64,000 nt of DNA from Paenibacillus sp. FSL R5-0490 (lineage in GTDB: Bacteria; Bacillota; Bacilli; Bacillales; Cytobacillaceae). Location of the stretch: positions 124,001 through 188,000 of the forward strand of contig NZ_MRTQ01000008.1 of assembly GCF_001956215.1 (NCBI RefSeq), in the 5' to 3' direction. Both the position numbers and the translations under genes were made by a program. Below the pieces are notes generated by a model. That model saw nothing but the letters and a program-made list of their open reading frames with translations. It searched no databases and was not told where the DNA came from. Positions 51,243 through 60,499 of this stretch are shown one piece after another; within the stretch, counting starts at the first letter, position 1; each line of letters begins with the position of its first letter.

Positions 51243-51527
51243 TTAGTAATAGTAAGGATATGGAGCGTACGGGTAAGGCGGGTAAGGATAATAAGGATAT
51301 CCAAAGCCTGGTCCCGGCGTCAGCAATGCTCCTGTCGCAAGCCCTCCTAAAAATCCAAGCCCCAGACCAAAGCCTGGTCCTCCAAACCCGAATCCCGGCC
51401 GGCCAAACCCGAATCCGGGTCTTCTTCCAATTCCAAATCCGGGACGTACTCGATGGTCAGTGAAATACATGCCATTGTGCGGAACAAACTCCTGTGACAC
51501 CGGCATGTGCTGGTATTGATAATCCAA
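51243..51527 (-). CDS. Gly-Phe-Pro-Tyr-rich low-complexity protein (spore coat-like)
   Basis: 94 residues. After a polar N-terminus, a run of RPGFGFGRPGFGFGGPGFGL repeats is followed by a hydrophobic GGLATGALLTPG and a YPYYPYPPYPYAPYPYYY tail. Such composition is typical of spore-coat or surface proteins of bacilli. GGAGGAG lies seven bases before ATG. Role in the coat is inference. Confidence 0.75.
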   Translation of the reverse strand: MDYQYQHMPVSQEFVPHNGMYFTDHRVRPGFGIGRRPGFGFGRPGFGFGGPGFGLGLGFLGGLATGALLTPGPGFGYPYYPYPPYPYAPYPYYY

Positions 51528-51701
51528 ACGGAACTCCTCCTCTGTATTTGTCTACAGTAAAGGATATGCGTCAGTTGCCTATGGGGTATGGGCCCCTGCC
51601 CTTAATTCGAAAACAATCTTCTTTTAATAGATAAGTAACCACACCTCTGTTATGGTTCTGCCATATCTATAAATTAAATTGATATAAAAAGAGGGATACT
51701 A

Positions 51702-51995
51702 GTGACAAGAAGAAAACAGATTCCTTGCCTTTTTCCCGGATACCGATGGTGCGGTCCGGGATGCAGCGGACCAGGCGCCCCTATTAATGGAGTGGATGCC
51801 TGCTGCAGAGCACATGATAAATGCTGGGCAAGCGGGAGATCCAAATGCAGCTGTGACCGGGAATTTATCAGATGCCTGAAGCCAAAAACAAAGCTGCATG
51901 GCGAAGAAGGAACCATTGCGACGATCATTTATATTTATATGAAGATTCAAACCGATTTTACCTGCAGCCGGATTCGGAAGAGAAGACTTTATTAG
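51702..51995 (+). CDS. Phospholipase A2-like small cysteine-rich protein
   Basis: 97 residues. WCGPGCSGPGAPINGVDACC and RAHDKCW near residue 17 contain the CCxxHDxC catalytic and calcium-binding pattern of phospholipase A2, similar to the parvovirus VP1 domain. Further cysteines are in SKCSCDREFIRC. No signal peptide is seen. GAGGG lies six bases before the GTG start. The enzyme would cleave the sn-2 ester of phospholipids; activity is unproven. It could work in the spore or as a toxin. Confidence 0.75.
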   Translation: MTRRKQIPCLFPGYRWCGPGCSGPGAPINGVDACCRAHDKCWASGRSKCSCDREFIRCLKPKTKLHGEEGTIATIIYIYMKIQTDFTCSRIRKRRLY

Positions 51996-52105
51996 AAAGC
52001 GGCACTAGTCGCTTTTTTTTATTCGCAGTAATATTGCTTTATTTGATTACTTCAATTAAACTCAAAATTAGTTATCTGAATAATAAGAAAACCGAAGGAG
52101 GAACC

Positions 52106-52477
52106 ATGAAAATAGGAGCGTTTTCAGTAAGCTTAACCGTAAAAGACATTCAGAAGTCAAAAGAATTTTACGAAAAACTTGGTTTTGAGGCATTAGGCGG
52201 AAATATTGAGCAAAATTGGCTGATTTTGAAGAATGAAAACTGTGTGATAGGTCTATTCCAAGGCATGTTCGAGAAAAACATCCTTACATTTAATCCTGGC
52301 TGGAACCAGAACGCAGAAAACGTAGAGGAATTCACTGACATTAGGGACCTTCAAAAGCAGCTGAAGGAACAAGGGATCTCTATTATAAATGAGGCAAATG
52401 AATCAGGCTCCGGCCCTGCAAGCTTCACCCTTGAAGATCCGGATGGCAATGCTATTCTTTTCGACCAGCATAGATAG
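52106..52477 (+). CDS. VOC family protein
   Basis: 123 residues, SVSLTVKDIQKSKEFYEKLG near residue 7 and ASFTLEDPDGNAILFDQHR at the end. The ATG at 52106 follows AAGGAGG; a longer frame from 51872 overlaps the phospholipase gene and is rejected. Function unknown. Confidence 0.87.
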   Translation: MKIGAFSVSLTVKDIQKSKEFYEKLGFEALGGNIEQNWLILKNENCVIGLFQGMFEKNILTFNPGWNQNAENVEEFTDIRDLQKQLKEQGISIINEANESGSGPASFTLEDPDGNAILFDQHR

Positions 52478-52543
52478 ATATTCTTCTTACATAAAAATAG
52501 AAGCAGCAGTGCCCATTGTCACTGCTGTTTTAGCTCAAAACAA

Positions 52544-52771
52544 TCACCGTTCATTTCCCCGTTTAAAGTTCCCCGTTATCTTCGCCATGATTAATTGCCT
52601 GCTCTTTTCATCTTCAGCATCATTCATTCTTTTTAGAAACTTCTCTGACTCTTTACCTTTTAGAATCTTCACTTGTTTTCCATTAAAATCAAGAAACACT
52701 GTGCTATTTTTATTTACCCGAAAGCTAAATGGTTCTTCATCCAGGCGATTCCTTTTATCAATATGATCCAT
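52544..52771 (-). CDS. Small charged protein, 75 aa
   Basis: No recognised family. MDHIDKRNRLDEEPFSFRVN, then VFLDFNGKQVKILKGKESEK and a basic tail GNFKRGNER. AGGAGGAAG lies before ATG. Soluble and rich in Lys, Glu and Arg. Confidence 0.7.
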   Translation of the reverse strand: MDHIDKRNRLDEEPFSFRVNKNSTVFLDFNGKQVKILKGKESEKFLKRMNDAEDEKSRQLIMAKITGNFKRGNER

Positions 52772-52889
52772 TTTCTTCCTCCTTGCTTAACAAACTATAA
52801 TATAAGAAAACAGAATTTTTTAACTAAATAAATCAAATAATATTCTATACATCTATACTCATCCAATTGCAGAAGTGGAGTTCATGTGT

Positions 52890-53759
52890 ATGAGCATAAT
52901 TTTAGCCCTGCTGGCCTCATTATTTGCATCTTTCACTGCTATTCTCGCTAAAATTGGCATTGAAAAGGTTGATTCCAACCTGGCTACCGCCGTACGGACG
53001 ATTGTGGTGGTCATCATGGCTTTTTTAATGGTCCTTATTACTGGTGAAACAGATAGCATCTTTACTATTTCGTTGAAATCCTGCGTATTTCTGATCCTGT
53101 CCGGCCTGACAACCGGCCTATCATGGATCTTCTTTTTTAAAGCGATTCAGATTGGAGATGTATCAAAAGTAGTTCCCATTGATAAGTCGAGTGTCGTCTT
53201 AACGATCCTCTTATCCTTTATTATTCTCAGGGAACCCGCCACAGCTCTGGTTGTTTCAGGCGGAATCATTATTTCCATTGGAACCTTTGTCTTAATTGGC
53301 CGAGACAGGAAAAAGACCCGCAAAAAGAAAGTATTTAATACAAAGTCCTATATTTTTCTGGCCGTCCTGTCCGCAGTATTTGCTGCAGCCACCAATATTT
53401 TAGCGAAGATCGGAATTGAAGACGTCGACTCCAATGTGGCTACCTTTATCCGGACTGTGGTCATCATTCTTTTCGCCTGGGGCATCGTATTTTTCCAGGG
53501 GACTGTTAAGGAGCTTAAAAGCATTTCGAAAAAGTCCTATTTATTTCTTTTCCTCTCTGGAGCCGCAACCGGATTATCCTGGCTGTGCTATTTCGGCGCT
53601 CTCGCAATCGGCAAGGTTAGTGTCGTGAACCCCATTGATAAATTCAGTGTGGTGCTGACAATGATTTTAAGTTTTATTATTTTAAAAGAGAAGCCGTCAA
53701 TGAATACCATTGCAGGCGCCATTTTGATTACGATTGGGACGGCTTTGCTGATAATCTAG
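52890..53759 (+). CDS. EamA/DMT transporter with internal duplication
   Basis: 289 residues, ten helices. The halves are clear copies: FTAILAKIGIEKVDSNLATA near residue 15 and TNILAKIGIEDVDSNVATF near residue 165. ATG 52890 follows GGAG by nine bases; GTG 52875 and ATG 52884 are alternatives. A metabolite exporter; substrate unknown. Confidence 0.85.
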   Translation: MSIILALLASLFASFTAILAKIGIEKVDSNLATAVRTIVVVIMAFLMVLITGETDSIFTISLKSCVFLILSGLTTGLSWIFFFKAIQIGDVSKVVPIDKSSVVLTILLSFIILREPATALVVSGGIIISIGTFVLIGRDRKKTRKKKVFNTKSYIFLAVLSAVFAAATNILAKIGIEDVDSNVATFIRTVVIILFAWGIVFFQGTVKELKSISKKSYLFLFLSGAATGLSWLCYFGALAIGKVSVVNPIDKFSVVLTMILSFIILKEKPSMNTIAGAILITIGTALLII

Positions 53760-53787
53760 GTGTTAATTAAAGATAATTACATAAGAA

Positions 53788-53821
53788 AAACGGCTTAAAT
53801 CCTCAAATTGAGCCGTTTTAA
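53788..53821 (+). terminator. Terminator of the EamA gene
   Basis: AAAACGGCT, a 15-base loop and AGCCGTTTTA. Confidence 0.75.
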
Positions 53822-53950
53822 TGGAACTTGGGTTTCCAGCACTTTTCAGAAACTATTTAAGCATTATTAATGTATTATTTACTTGCAGATAGACCAAATT
53901 TATTTTCGGATAATATATTTTATTTGAGCTTAGCCAATTTCATTATTCCC

Positions 53951-54802
53951 CTATCCAAAAGCCTGCGAAGCAATAGCATATAATGAATTGTTCCTCTGCG
54001 GCATAGCTGCTGAATTTTTCATCATGACGGGAGGAGTGTTTATTTTAACAAAACCGCTTCGCTCCAGATAGAACATAAAATCCGTTCTTCCTCCTGGAAC
54101 ATCAATTCGCAGCTTCCCTTTATGATGTAAAGCCAATTTTTCTACGATTAAGGCAGCTGTATCTGAATCTGGAGCTGCAATGGGTCCAAGTATTAAATTG
54201 ACTGGCCCCTGTATGGATAATCCATATCCAATGATCTCTCCATTATTATTTTTAACAACAAGGCATTGTTTGGACTGGCTGATTCGATTGCGGAGAAAAA
54301 CGCTTCGCTTATCCCCAAAGGCAGCCCAATCCAAATTAACAAGCTCAGCAAAATCAGACTGATTAAAGTCTTCTATAAAAACTCCATCATGATCCTGTGA
54401 ATGCACAGGAACGAATTGATCACAAAGAAATTTGCTTATAGAATCCACTGTTTTGAAACCCACTTTTTCATAAAGGGGCTTTCCTTCCTTCGTTGCAATG
54501 AGCATTAGCGGCATATCCCCATTAATACTTTCAGCACACTTCCGGACTGCTTCCATTGCCAGCCCTAATCCCCTGAATTCTTCATGGACAATAACCATGC
54601 CAATCGACGCCAGTTTAGTGTCATAGGGGATAATGGCTGAACTGGATATAATTCTTCCTTCAGCATTCTTATGACCGAAAACTCTCCCGGATTCCAAAAG
54701 TGTTCTTACTTCATATTCATCATAATCCCATCCAACCGATGCCGATAAATCTATTAGGCCAGGAATATCATATTGATTGAATTCTGCTAGTTCAACTTTC
54801 AT
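53951..54802 (-). CDS. Double GNAT family acetyltransferase
   Basis: 283 residues. The N-terminal half is a GNAT with IGMVIVHEEFRGLGLAMEAV near residue 67 and the C-terminal half (IIGYGLSIQGPVNLILGPIA near residue 189) resembles the second domain of two-domain GNATs (acetyltransf_18 type). Substrate unknown. Confidence 0.83.
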   Translation of the reverse strand: MKVELAEFNQYDIPGLIDLSASVGWDYDEYEVRTLLESGRVFGHKNAEGRIISSSAIIPYDTKLASIGMVIVHEEFRGLGLAMEAVRKCAESINGDMPLMLIATKEGKPLYEKVGFKTVDSISKFLCDQFVPVHSQDHDGVFIEDFNQSDFAELVNLDWAAFGDKRSVFLRNRISQSKQCLVVKNNNGEIIGYGLSIQGPVNLILGPIAAPDSDTAALIVEKLALHHKGKLRIDVPGGRTDFMFYLERSGFVKINTPPVMMKNSAAMPQRNNSLYAIASQAFG

Positions 54803-54906
54803 TCGCTTCTCCCTTTAATTCTTTTGTTTTTTCACTCCAATAAGTATTAAATATCCTTAATACAAAATCCTTCCTGCTTAAAGTTCTAAAAAAGAGATAA
54901 AAGAAA

Positions 54907-54952
54907 GAAATGGACCCGACTGCTATTGCAGGAGGGTCCATTTCTTTCGTTA
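54907..54952 (-). terminator. Terminator of ridA
   Basis: AAAGAAATGGACCC and GGGTCCATTTCTTT with a loop. On the minus strand it ends in a T-rich run. Confidence 0.8.
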
Positions 54953-54958
54953 TGCGGA

Positions 54959-55369
54959 TTATTTGGCATTTTGGGGTAAGGCAGCAACCGCTTCTATCTC
55001 AACTAATTGGCCGCTATAACCTAAAACAGTGACACCAGACAATGTACTTGGAACATCATGAGAACCGAATTCTTCTCTGACTGCCTGCCATACGGCCACC
55101 AAATCAGACTGAGCAGAGGATGCAACGAGGACTCTTGTATAAGCAACATCCTTCAATTCAGCACCACATTCCTGTAAGGCTGCTTTCAGGTTTTCCACAC
55201 AAAGTTTGGTCTGTTCTTCATACCTTGTTCCCTCAGGTACTCTCCCCTCATGATCAAGCGGACACGCCCCAGCCATAAAGTAAAGATCCATTCCTGCAGG
55301 GACATGGGAGGCGTAAGCATAGTCAACGGCAGGTAAAACCTGAGAATGTATGAATGAGATTTTCTTCAT
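54959..55369 (-). CDS. ridA: RidA family protein
   Basis: 136 residues. The family motif regions GMDLYFMAGACPLD near residue 26, QTKLCVENLKAALQECGAEL near residue 53, and AYTRVLVASS near residue 77 are seen. RidA hydrolyses reactive enamine/imine intermediates of amino acid metabolism. The usual catalytic Arg is within the YTRVLV segment or nearby. A relic of its 5' region occurs at 56345-56461. Confidence 0.85.
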   Translation of the reverse strand: MKKISFIHSQVLPAVDYAYASHVPAGMDLYFMAGACPLDHEGRVPEGTRYEEQTKLCVENLKAALQECGAELKDVAYTRVLVASSAQSDLVAVWQAVREEFGSHDVPSTLSGVTVLGYSGQLVEIEAVAALPQNAK

Positions 55370-55577
55370 TTCTTAAATTCCTTTCCTCTGGCATTTTCTA
55401 TTTTAATTCCACCTATATATAAGATTTCCTTTTCCAGTTAAACCGTTTTTATCTTTGGCCTTGTTTTTAAATATCTATGTTGTCCATTGATTTCTATCAA
55501 GGCTGCTCACTCTCCACTGCTACTTTGTTTTTTATGCATCTGCTGATTTGATGTAATAACTCTTTAGAAGAAAAGTC

Positions 55578-56141
55578 TTATTCCAGCTCAATCTCCTTAA
55601 ACCAAAACTCCAGGGCATCCATTGGTTCATCCCTTGTATGTGCATAATAAATTTTTACTTCGTTTGGGTTTGCATTTTCTGGGAGAACAAATGAAAAACT
55701 AAATTCTTTGGATGCCTCTATATCAAATATTTGTGGATCTAATACAGGAGGATGCTGATGTTTTATCCATTCTTGAACCGATTCTTCAAAGTAAAACATG
55801 TCCATTTTTTCATAATCCTCAAATCTGTTTCGCTTAACATTTGTTACTTCCTCATTATCAGGGACATAAAAAACAATAAAATCAGTGGGAAATCTATAAG
55901 CATCTAATGGTTTGTTCCAAACTCCTGTTACTGTATATGATTGATTTTCCTTTTGGACAGTAAAATTCAATGAATCAGGAGTTGTATGATACCAAGAGTT
56001 AAAAAACACAAATCCAGCAAAAAGGAATATTGCTAATACCGGCAGTAAAAATAGCAGTGCCACTATTCTGCTCGTCTTCCAAAACTTAATTCCTAAAATA
56101 AATAAACCAATAAGCACTATAACTGCAAGTATAATAGACAT
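55578..56141 (-). CDS. Membrane-anchored protein of unknown function, 187 aa
   Basis: Two N-terminal helices (residues 3-19 and 26-48) are followed by an exported beta-rich domain with NFTVQKENQSYTVTGVWNKP near residue 60 and AHTRDEPMDALEFWFKEIEL at the end. Unrecognised. 55370-55577 shows a promoter-like AT-rich stretch but no gene. Confidence 0.68.
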   Translation of the reverse strand: MSIILAVIVLIGLFILGIKFWKTSRIVALLFLLPVLAIFLFAGFVFFNSWYHTTPDSLNFTVQKENQSYTVTGVWNKPLDAYRFPTDFIVFYVPDNEEVTNVKRNRFEDYEKMDMFYFEESVQEWIKHQHPPVLDPQIFDIEASKEFSFSFVLPENANPNEVKIYYAHTRDEPMDALEFWFKEIELE

Positions 56142-56344
56142 TTATTTACCCTTTCTCTATTTTCAATTATTCATTCTAATCCGGCTTACCCCAATAAAGT
56201 AACCGATTATAGGTGAAATTCCATACCCCATGATTGGCATTGGAAAATGACCATTTCCTTGAAGACTTTAACATATTTATTAACCATCCCGTTAAATAAA
56301 CTTCACCCTGCGCTTTATTAAACCTCTAATAGGGCGATTATTCT

Positions 56345-56461
56345 TTAGCATAGTCAACAGCAGGCAAAACCGGCGAATGTATTTTCCTCTTTGACATTTA
56401 CTAAAGTAATTCAATCTATATATAAGATTTCCTTTTTCTGTTAAACTATTTTTATTAACCA
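56345..56461. repeat. Relic copy of the ridA 5' end and leader
   Basis: TAGCATAGTCAACAGCAGGC and the following GGCGAATGTAT resemble the ridA start (55314-55350), and TATATATAAGATTTCCTTTT recurs at 55414 and 56418. It appears as a degraded duplication upstream of the lipoprotein gene. It may still supply its promoter. Confidence 0.65.
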
Positions 56462-56479
56462 TTTTAAAAGGCGGGTGAC

Positions 56480-56944
56480 ATGTTGCGGAGTTTAAAATTA
56501 GTAAGTATGATCGTTATTGCCTCTGTCACCTTATTGTTTGGCTGTTCGGATAAACCGGTGGATCAAGCGGAATTCCCGCCTGAGAAGACTGCATTTGCTG
56601 CAGTGAATGGCTCCGAATATCCAATGGAAAAAGGAAACTTTCGGTGGACCCGAAAAAAAGGCATTGAAACAGAATCAGTAACCACTGATCACGCATCACC
56701 GAATCAGATGGCGGAATATCTTAAACCTATTCCTGTCAAACCGGACCAGAGAGTCAAAGTGAAAATTGAAGATAACCCCGTTATGAAGGTGTATTTATGG
56801 AATGAAACAGGAAAAGAAAGAGAAATCAAAATGGAGGATAATCAAATAACTGTCCCTTCAGAAAAAGGCAAATATATTTATGAAGTCTTAGCTCAATGGA
56901 AAAACGGTGAAATTTCTTTTACATTTGTAGCGGAAGTTCAGTAA
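56480..56944 (+). CDS. Lipoprotein of unknown function
   Basis: 154 residues with a lipobox LLFGC near residue 19-23, so membrane-anchored outside. The rest is a small beta-rich domain: KGNFRWTRKKG and VPSEKGKYIYEVLAQW, similar to YPEB/Ig-like fold fragments by impression only. A terminator follows directly. Function unknown. Confidence 0.75.
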   Translation: MLRSLKLVSMIVIASVTLLFGCSDKPVDQAEFPPEKTAFAAVNGSEYPMEKGNFRWTRKKGIETESVTTDHASPNQMAEYLKPIPVKPDQRVKVKIEDNPVMKVYLWNETGKEREIKMEDNQITVPSEKGKYIYEVLAQWKNGEISFTFVAEVQ

Positions 56945-56949
56945 TAACA

Positions 56950-56978
56950 GGGAAACCTGGACATGGTTTCCCTTTTCC
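56950..56978. terminator. Terminator of the lipoprotein gene
   Basis: GGGAAACC, a seven-base loop and GGTTTCCC followed by TTTTCCC. Confidence 0.8.
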
Positions 56979-56982
56979 CAGC

Positions 56983-57780
56983 TTAGTTATTAATGATTTT
57001 TTTCTCCTTCAATACTTCCAAAGCAATATTCCTGGCCTCAGTCCCTGTTCCATCGATATTCACCGCAAACACCCATGTACCCTTCTCCGTTTCAATAAAC
57101 CCAACATACCAGCCCAGTCCCATGTCAGAGAGCCTTGTCCCTGTTTTGCCATGTAAAGTGAAATGATCCTGTTCATCCTGAATCATCATTCGTTTGACTG
57201 TTTTTTGATTTTTTTCAGTAAAAGGCAGTTTCTCCACCACGAGCTTTTCGATTAAATCAGCTTGTTCCGCTGCAGATATTCTTAGGCTGCTGTCCAGCCA
57301 GAACGTATCAATGCCACCAGATATGTCCTGGTTTCCGTACGGAATTTTTGTAACGTATTCCTGCATGTTTTTTTCACCAATCGTTCTAGCCAGGTCCTGG
57401 TAAAACCAGATAGCCGATTCCCTCATCGCAGAAGCAAGCGAATGATCCCGGTTCCAGCTTTCGAATTCCCGTTCGACTCCATCCCACCGTTTCACCTCAT
57501 ACTCATCCCGGACAGCTGCAGTCTCCAGCCCGATTAGGGCATTGGCGACTTTGAAGGTTGACTCCGGCGTCAGTCTCTCTATACTCCTATCCTTGTTATA
57601 GACATAAACCTTGTGATTCTTAAGATTTTTGAGAACCATAGTTCCCTCTTTACCTGCAAAAGCTTCTTCAATGTGCAGCTCCTTCGTGTTTTCTTTTCCG
57701 CCTAATGCCTCAGCACTTGTACCTGCCAGCAGCAATAACAAGGCAAGAACTGCTATACCCGCTCTCCTCATACACTTCAT
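56983..57780 (-). CDS. Class D beta-lactamase
   Basis: 265 residues with a signal peptide (AVLALLLLLAGTSAEA). The class D motifs are complete: STFK near residue 73 (nucleophile Ser and carbamylated Lys), SAI near residue 121 (as S-x-V/I), YGN near residue 146, and KTGT near residue 208. It hydrolyses beta-lactams and resembles the intrinsic OXA-like enzymes of bacilli such as YbxI/BPU-1. ATG 57780 follows AAGGAGG by eight bases. Divergent from a MocR regulator. Confidence 0.92.
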   Translation of the reverse strand: MKCMRRAGIAVLALLLLLAGTSAEALGGKENTKELHIEEAFAGKEGTMVLKNLKNHKVYVYNKDRSIERLTPESTFKVANALIGLETAAVRDEYEVKRWDGVEREFESWNRDHSLASAMRESAIWFYQDLARTIGEKNMQEYVTKIPYGNQDISGGIDTFWLDSSLRISAAEQADLIEKLVVEKLPFTEKNQKTVKRMMIQDEQDHFTLHGKTGTRLSDMGLGWYVGFIETEKGTWVFAVNIDGTGTEARNIALEVLKEKKIINN

Positions 57781-57925
57781 CTTTTCTTCCTCCTTCATAA
57801 AATAGGATTTCCGTCATGATGTCTGCTCTATATTTGTCCCTTATACTATAAACAGCATGTTTCATAGAGAAAAGAACAGTTTTAACCATCTGTACCCATA
57901 CAAATCACCAGGGAGATGTGAATTC

Positions 57926-59263
57926 GTGAGTACTAAATATGATGAAATCATAGGAGAAATCCAATCAAGATTGGATGATGAACAGTTGAAATCCGGAGAA
58001 AAGCTCCCTTCTATCCGCAAGTTTGCCAAAGAATTCAACTGCAGCATCAACACTGTACTGAAAGCTTACAGTGAATTGGAGAAGGCTCACCTGATTTACT
58101 CAGTGCCCAAAAGCGGCTATTTTGCAGTAGGCTCGGATATGCCAAAACAACAAACTCAAATGAAAATTGACTTTGTCTCCGCAGGACCGGATAAAAGCAG
58201 GATGCCCTACCGAGATTATCAGCATTGCATGAACCAGGCAATTGAGATTTATAAAGAGGAAATGTTTCAGTATTCCCATCCCCTCGGCTTGGCGAGTCTT
58301 CGGCAGCAGCTTTCAGCTCAAGCTAAGGATCTGCAGGTTTTCGCTCCGCCTGATAGAATTGCGGTTGTATCAGGATCCCAGCAGGCTCTGGATCTCTTGA
58401 TCTCACTGCCTTTTCCCAATAATAAAAAAGAGATTTGCGTTGAACAGCCAACACACTTTAGTTACATCGATTCGATTACTTCTCGCGGCCTGAAGCCGAT
58501 CGGCATAGAGGTGAATCAGAATGGCATTGATCTTAATAATCTGGAAAAGGTCTTCAGAGAACGAAGCGTTAAGTTTTTCTACACAGTCTCCCGATTCCAG
58601 AATCCGACAGGCTGCAGCTACACCAATCAGGAAAAAAAGCACATTGTCGAGCTCGCTCAAAAATATGATGTCTACATAATCGAAGATGACTATATGGGAG
58701 ACCTTGATACCAGGAAAAAGGCAGACCCCATGTTTGCCTATGACCCTAGCGGAAGAGTCATTTACACAAAAAGCTTCTCGAAGGTTCTGCTTCCAGGACT
58801 TCGATTAGGATTAGCCGTTCTTCCGGAAGCCTTACTAAAAAGTTTTACACAAGCTAAATTTGCAGCGGACGTCCATACACCAGTCCTCACACAAGGGGCA
58901 CTTGAGATTTATTTAAGCAGCGGGATGTTTAAGGCCCATATTGAAAAACTCCGCCGGCAATACAAAAAGAAAGGCACCATTCTCAAAAAAGCGTACCTGG
59001 AACATTTGCCGCCTGGTGCTGCTTTTACTGGCGGGGATTCGGGGTTCTATTCGACAGTTGAGCTACCGGGCAGAATGAAAGCAAAGCATCTTGTGGAATA
59101 TCTCCAAAAGAAAAATGTATTGGTTCAGGATGCAACAGGTATGTACCTCCCTGAGTACAGACAGGAAAACCGGATCCGGTTAAGCGTGTCTCAGGTGGAT
59201 GACCGGAAAATTGCAGTTGGAGTGAAGAAGATTGGGGATGGGATTCGCACGTTAGCCAAATAG
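57926..59263 (+). CDS. MocR family regulator (GntR-HTH plus class I aminotransferase domain)
   Basis: 445 residues. The N-terminal GntR winged helix is seen in LPSIRKFAKEFNCSINTVLK near residue 31. The class I aminotransferase-like domain contains VSGSQQALDLLISLPF near residue 150 and the PLP lysine in YTKSFSKVLLPGLRLG near residue 287. GTG 57926 follows GGGAG; a longer frame from 57857 is rejected. It binds PLP and regulates amino-acid or vitamin genes; target unknown. Its promoter region is shared with the beta-lactamase. Confidence 0.88.
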   Translation: MSTKYDEIIGEIQSRLDDEQLKSGEKLPSIRKFAKEFNCSINTVLKAYSELEKAHLIYSVPKSGYFAVGSDMPKQQTQMKIDFVSAGPDKSRMPYRDYQHCMNQAIEIYKEEMFQYSHPLGLASLRQQLSAQAKDLQVFAPPDRIAVVSGSQQALDLLISLPFPNNKKEICVEQPTHFSYIDSITSRGLKPIGIEVNQNGIDLNNLEKVFRERSVKFFYTVSRFQNPTGCSYTNQEKKHIVELAQKYDVYIIEDDYMGDLDTRKKADPMFAYDPSGRVIYTKSFSKVLLPGLRLGLAVLPEALLKSFTQAKFAADVHTPVLTQGALEIYLSSGMFKAHIEKLRRQYKKKGTILKKAYLEHLPPGAAFTGGDSGFYSTVELPGRMKAKHLVEYLQKKNVLVQDATGMYLPEYRQENRIRLSVSQVDDRKIAVGVKKIGDGIRTLAK

Positions 59264-59279
59264 GGATGTTGAGAAAACA

Positions 59280-59311
59280 AAGAAAGCTCAGGAGACCTGA
59301 GCTTTCTAAAA
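59280..59311. terminator. Terminator shared by the MocR and transporter genes
   Basis: AGAAAGCTCAGG, three-base loop, CCTGAGCTTTCT, with A- and T-runs on both sides. Confidence 0.85.
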
Positions 59312-59319
59312 AATAGTTT

Positions 59320-60405
59320 CTATTGTTTTAAAACAACTCCGCTTCCAATCCTCCCAACTGCCTTCCTCTTCCCCCTAAACCATGCAAACACAATCGCCGC
59401 AATCAATGTAAATCCTAAGTACCCCATTAAAGGATATACCGTTCCAACCAAAGTGATGAACCCGATGAAACTGGCGCCAAAAGCGGCAGCTCCAAATAAT
59501 ACAACGAAGATATTGAATTTAGGATTCTCTCTTTTCACGATCCTTGCAGTGAAGGCATACAGCATGCCAACAGCTGTGTTATAGATCATACCCAGCAGGA
59601 CAACAAACATTAACAGTCCAAATGCCGGTGAGATTTCATTTGCAAGAGCAAGAATCGGCATCGGGGATCCTTCCACCACATCCATTTTGACCAGCAAAGC
59701 TACATTGATCAGTAAAATCAGGACACCGAGGCCTACACCGCCAAGGATGCCGCCCATGCCAGCCTGCTTTTCATCTTTTGTTGTGCCGCCCATGACAGCA
59801 AGCATGGCAGCACCAGCCGCAATATTATAGGAAACGTACAGTAATCCGCCCATAAACCAGTTGGACGCAGCAGGTGTTTGGCTTTCCGCCAATTTCTGAA
59901 CTTCCGAGAAATCCAATCCCATCGTGCTTAGAGCATAGCCGCTAATGATAACCACCATGAGCAGCAGAAATGGAGTCACCAGGCTGATAATTGAAATGAC
60001 TTTTTGGATGTTCAGACATACTGTCAGGATCGTTAACACAGCCATAATGATATTTCCGGCCATGCTCGGGATGCCGAACTGCTCTTCAAAGATCGATCCC
60101 GATCCGGCAAGCATGACGACGGCCACCCCAAAAAGGAAGAATGTAATGATGAAATCAACAGCCATCCCAAGATACTTTCCGCAAATATGGTAAATCACAT
60201 CTTTATGGGAATCTGTCTGCAGACGGCTTCCAAGCTGGGTTAAATTCATGCCTAGAAAAGCAAAGAAAAAAGTCGCCAGCACAGCTCCGGCAATCCCCAT
60301 CCAGCCAAAGCCCGTAAAAAACTGCAAAATTTCCTGCCCGGAAGCAAAGCCTGCTCCGACAATGACCCCGATAAAGGCCCCGGCGATCTGAATACTCTTT
60401 TTCAA
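59320..60405 (-). CDS. YkvI-like membrane transporter
   Basis: 361 residues, about ten helices. It matches the YkvI family (LeuT-fold-like) with IQIAGAFIGVIVGAGFASGQ at the start and the GGLLYVSYNIAAGAAMLAV region near residue 185. It lies downstream of the racemase gene and could take up amino acids. Last gene of the operon after a weak intercistronic hairpin. Confidence 0.85.
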   Translation of the reverse strand: MKKSIQIAGAFIGVIVGAGFASGQEILQFFTGFGWMGIAGAVLATFFFAFLGMNLTQLGSRLQTDSHKDVIYHICGKYLGMAVDFIITFFLFGVAVVMLAGSGSIFEEQFGIPSMAGNIIMAVLTILTVCLNIQKVISIISLVTPFLLLMVVIISGYALSTMGLDFSEVQKLAESQTPAASNWFMGGLLYVSYNIAAGAAMLAVMGGTTKDEKQAGMGGILGGVGLGVLILLINVALLVKMDVVEGSPMPILALANEISPAFGLLMFVVLLGMIYNTAVGMLYAFTARIVKRENPKFNIFVVLFGAAAFGASFIGFITLVGTVYPLMGYLGFTLIAAIVFAWFRGKRKAVGRIGSGVVLKQ

Positions 60406-60451
60406 AACTATTCCCCCTTTAAATATTTGAATTTTTTGACAACTTTGTTTA

Positions 60452-60477
60452 AAAGAGAAAGAGAGTATCCTCTCTCC
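60452..60477 (-). terminator. Weak terminator between racemase and transporter genes
   Basis: On the minus strand AGAGAG, loop GATA, CTCTCT and TTTCTCTTTT. Confidence 0.5.
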
Positions 60478-60499
60478 CTCTGAGTGCTATTTGCTCTTT

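Noticed and set aside
51872-52105. Long N-terminal extension of the VOC protein
   Set aside because: It overlaps the phospholipase A2-like gene; AAGGAGG directly before ATG 52106 fixes the start.
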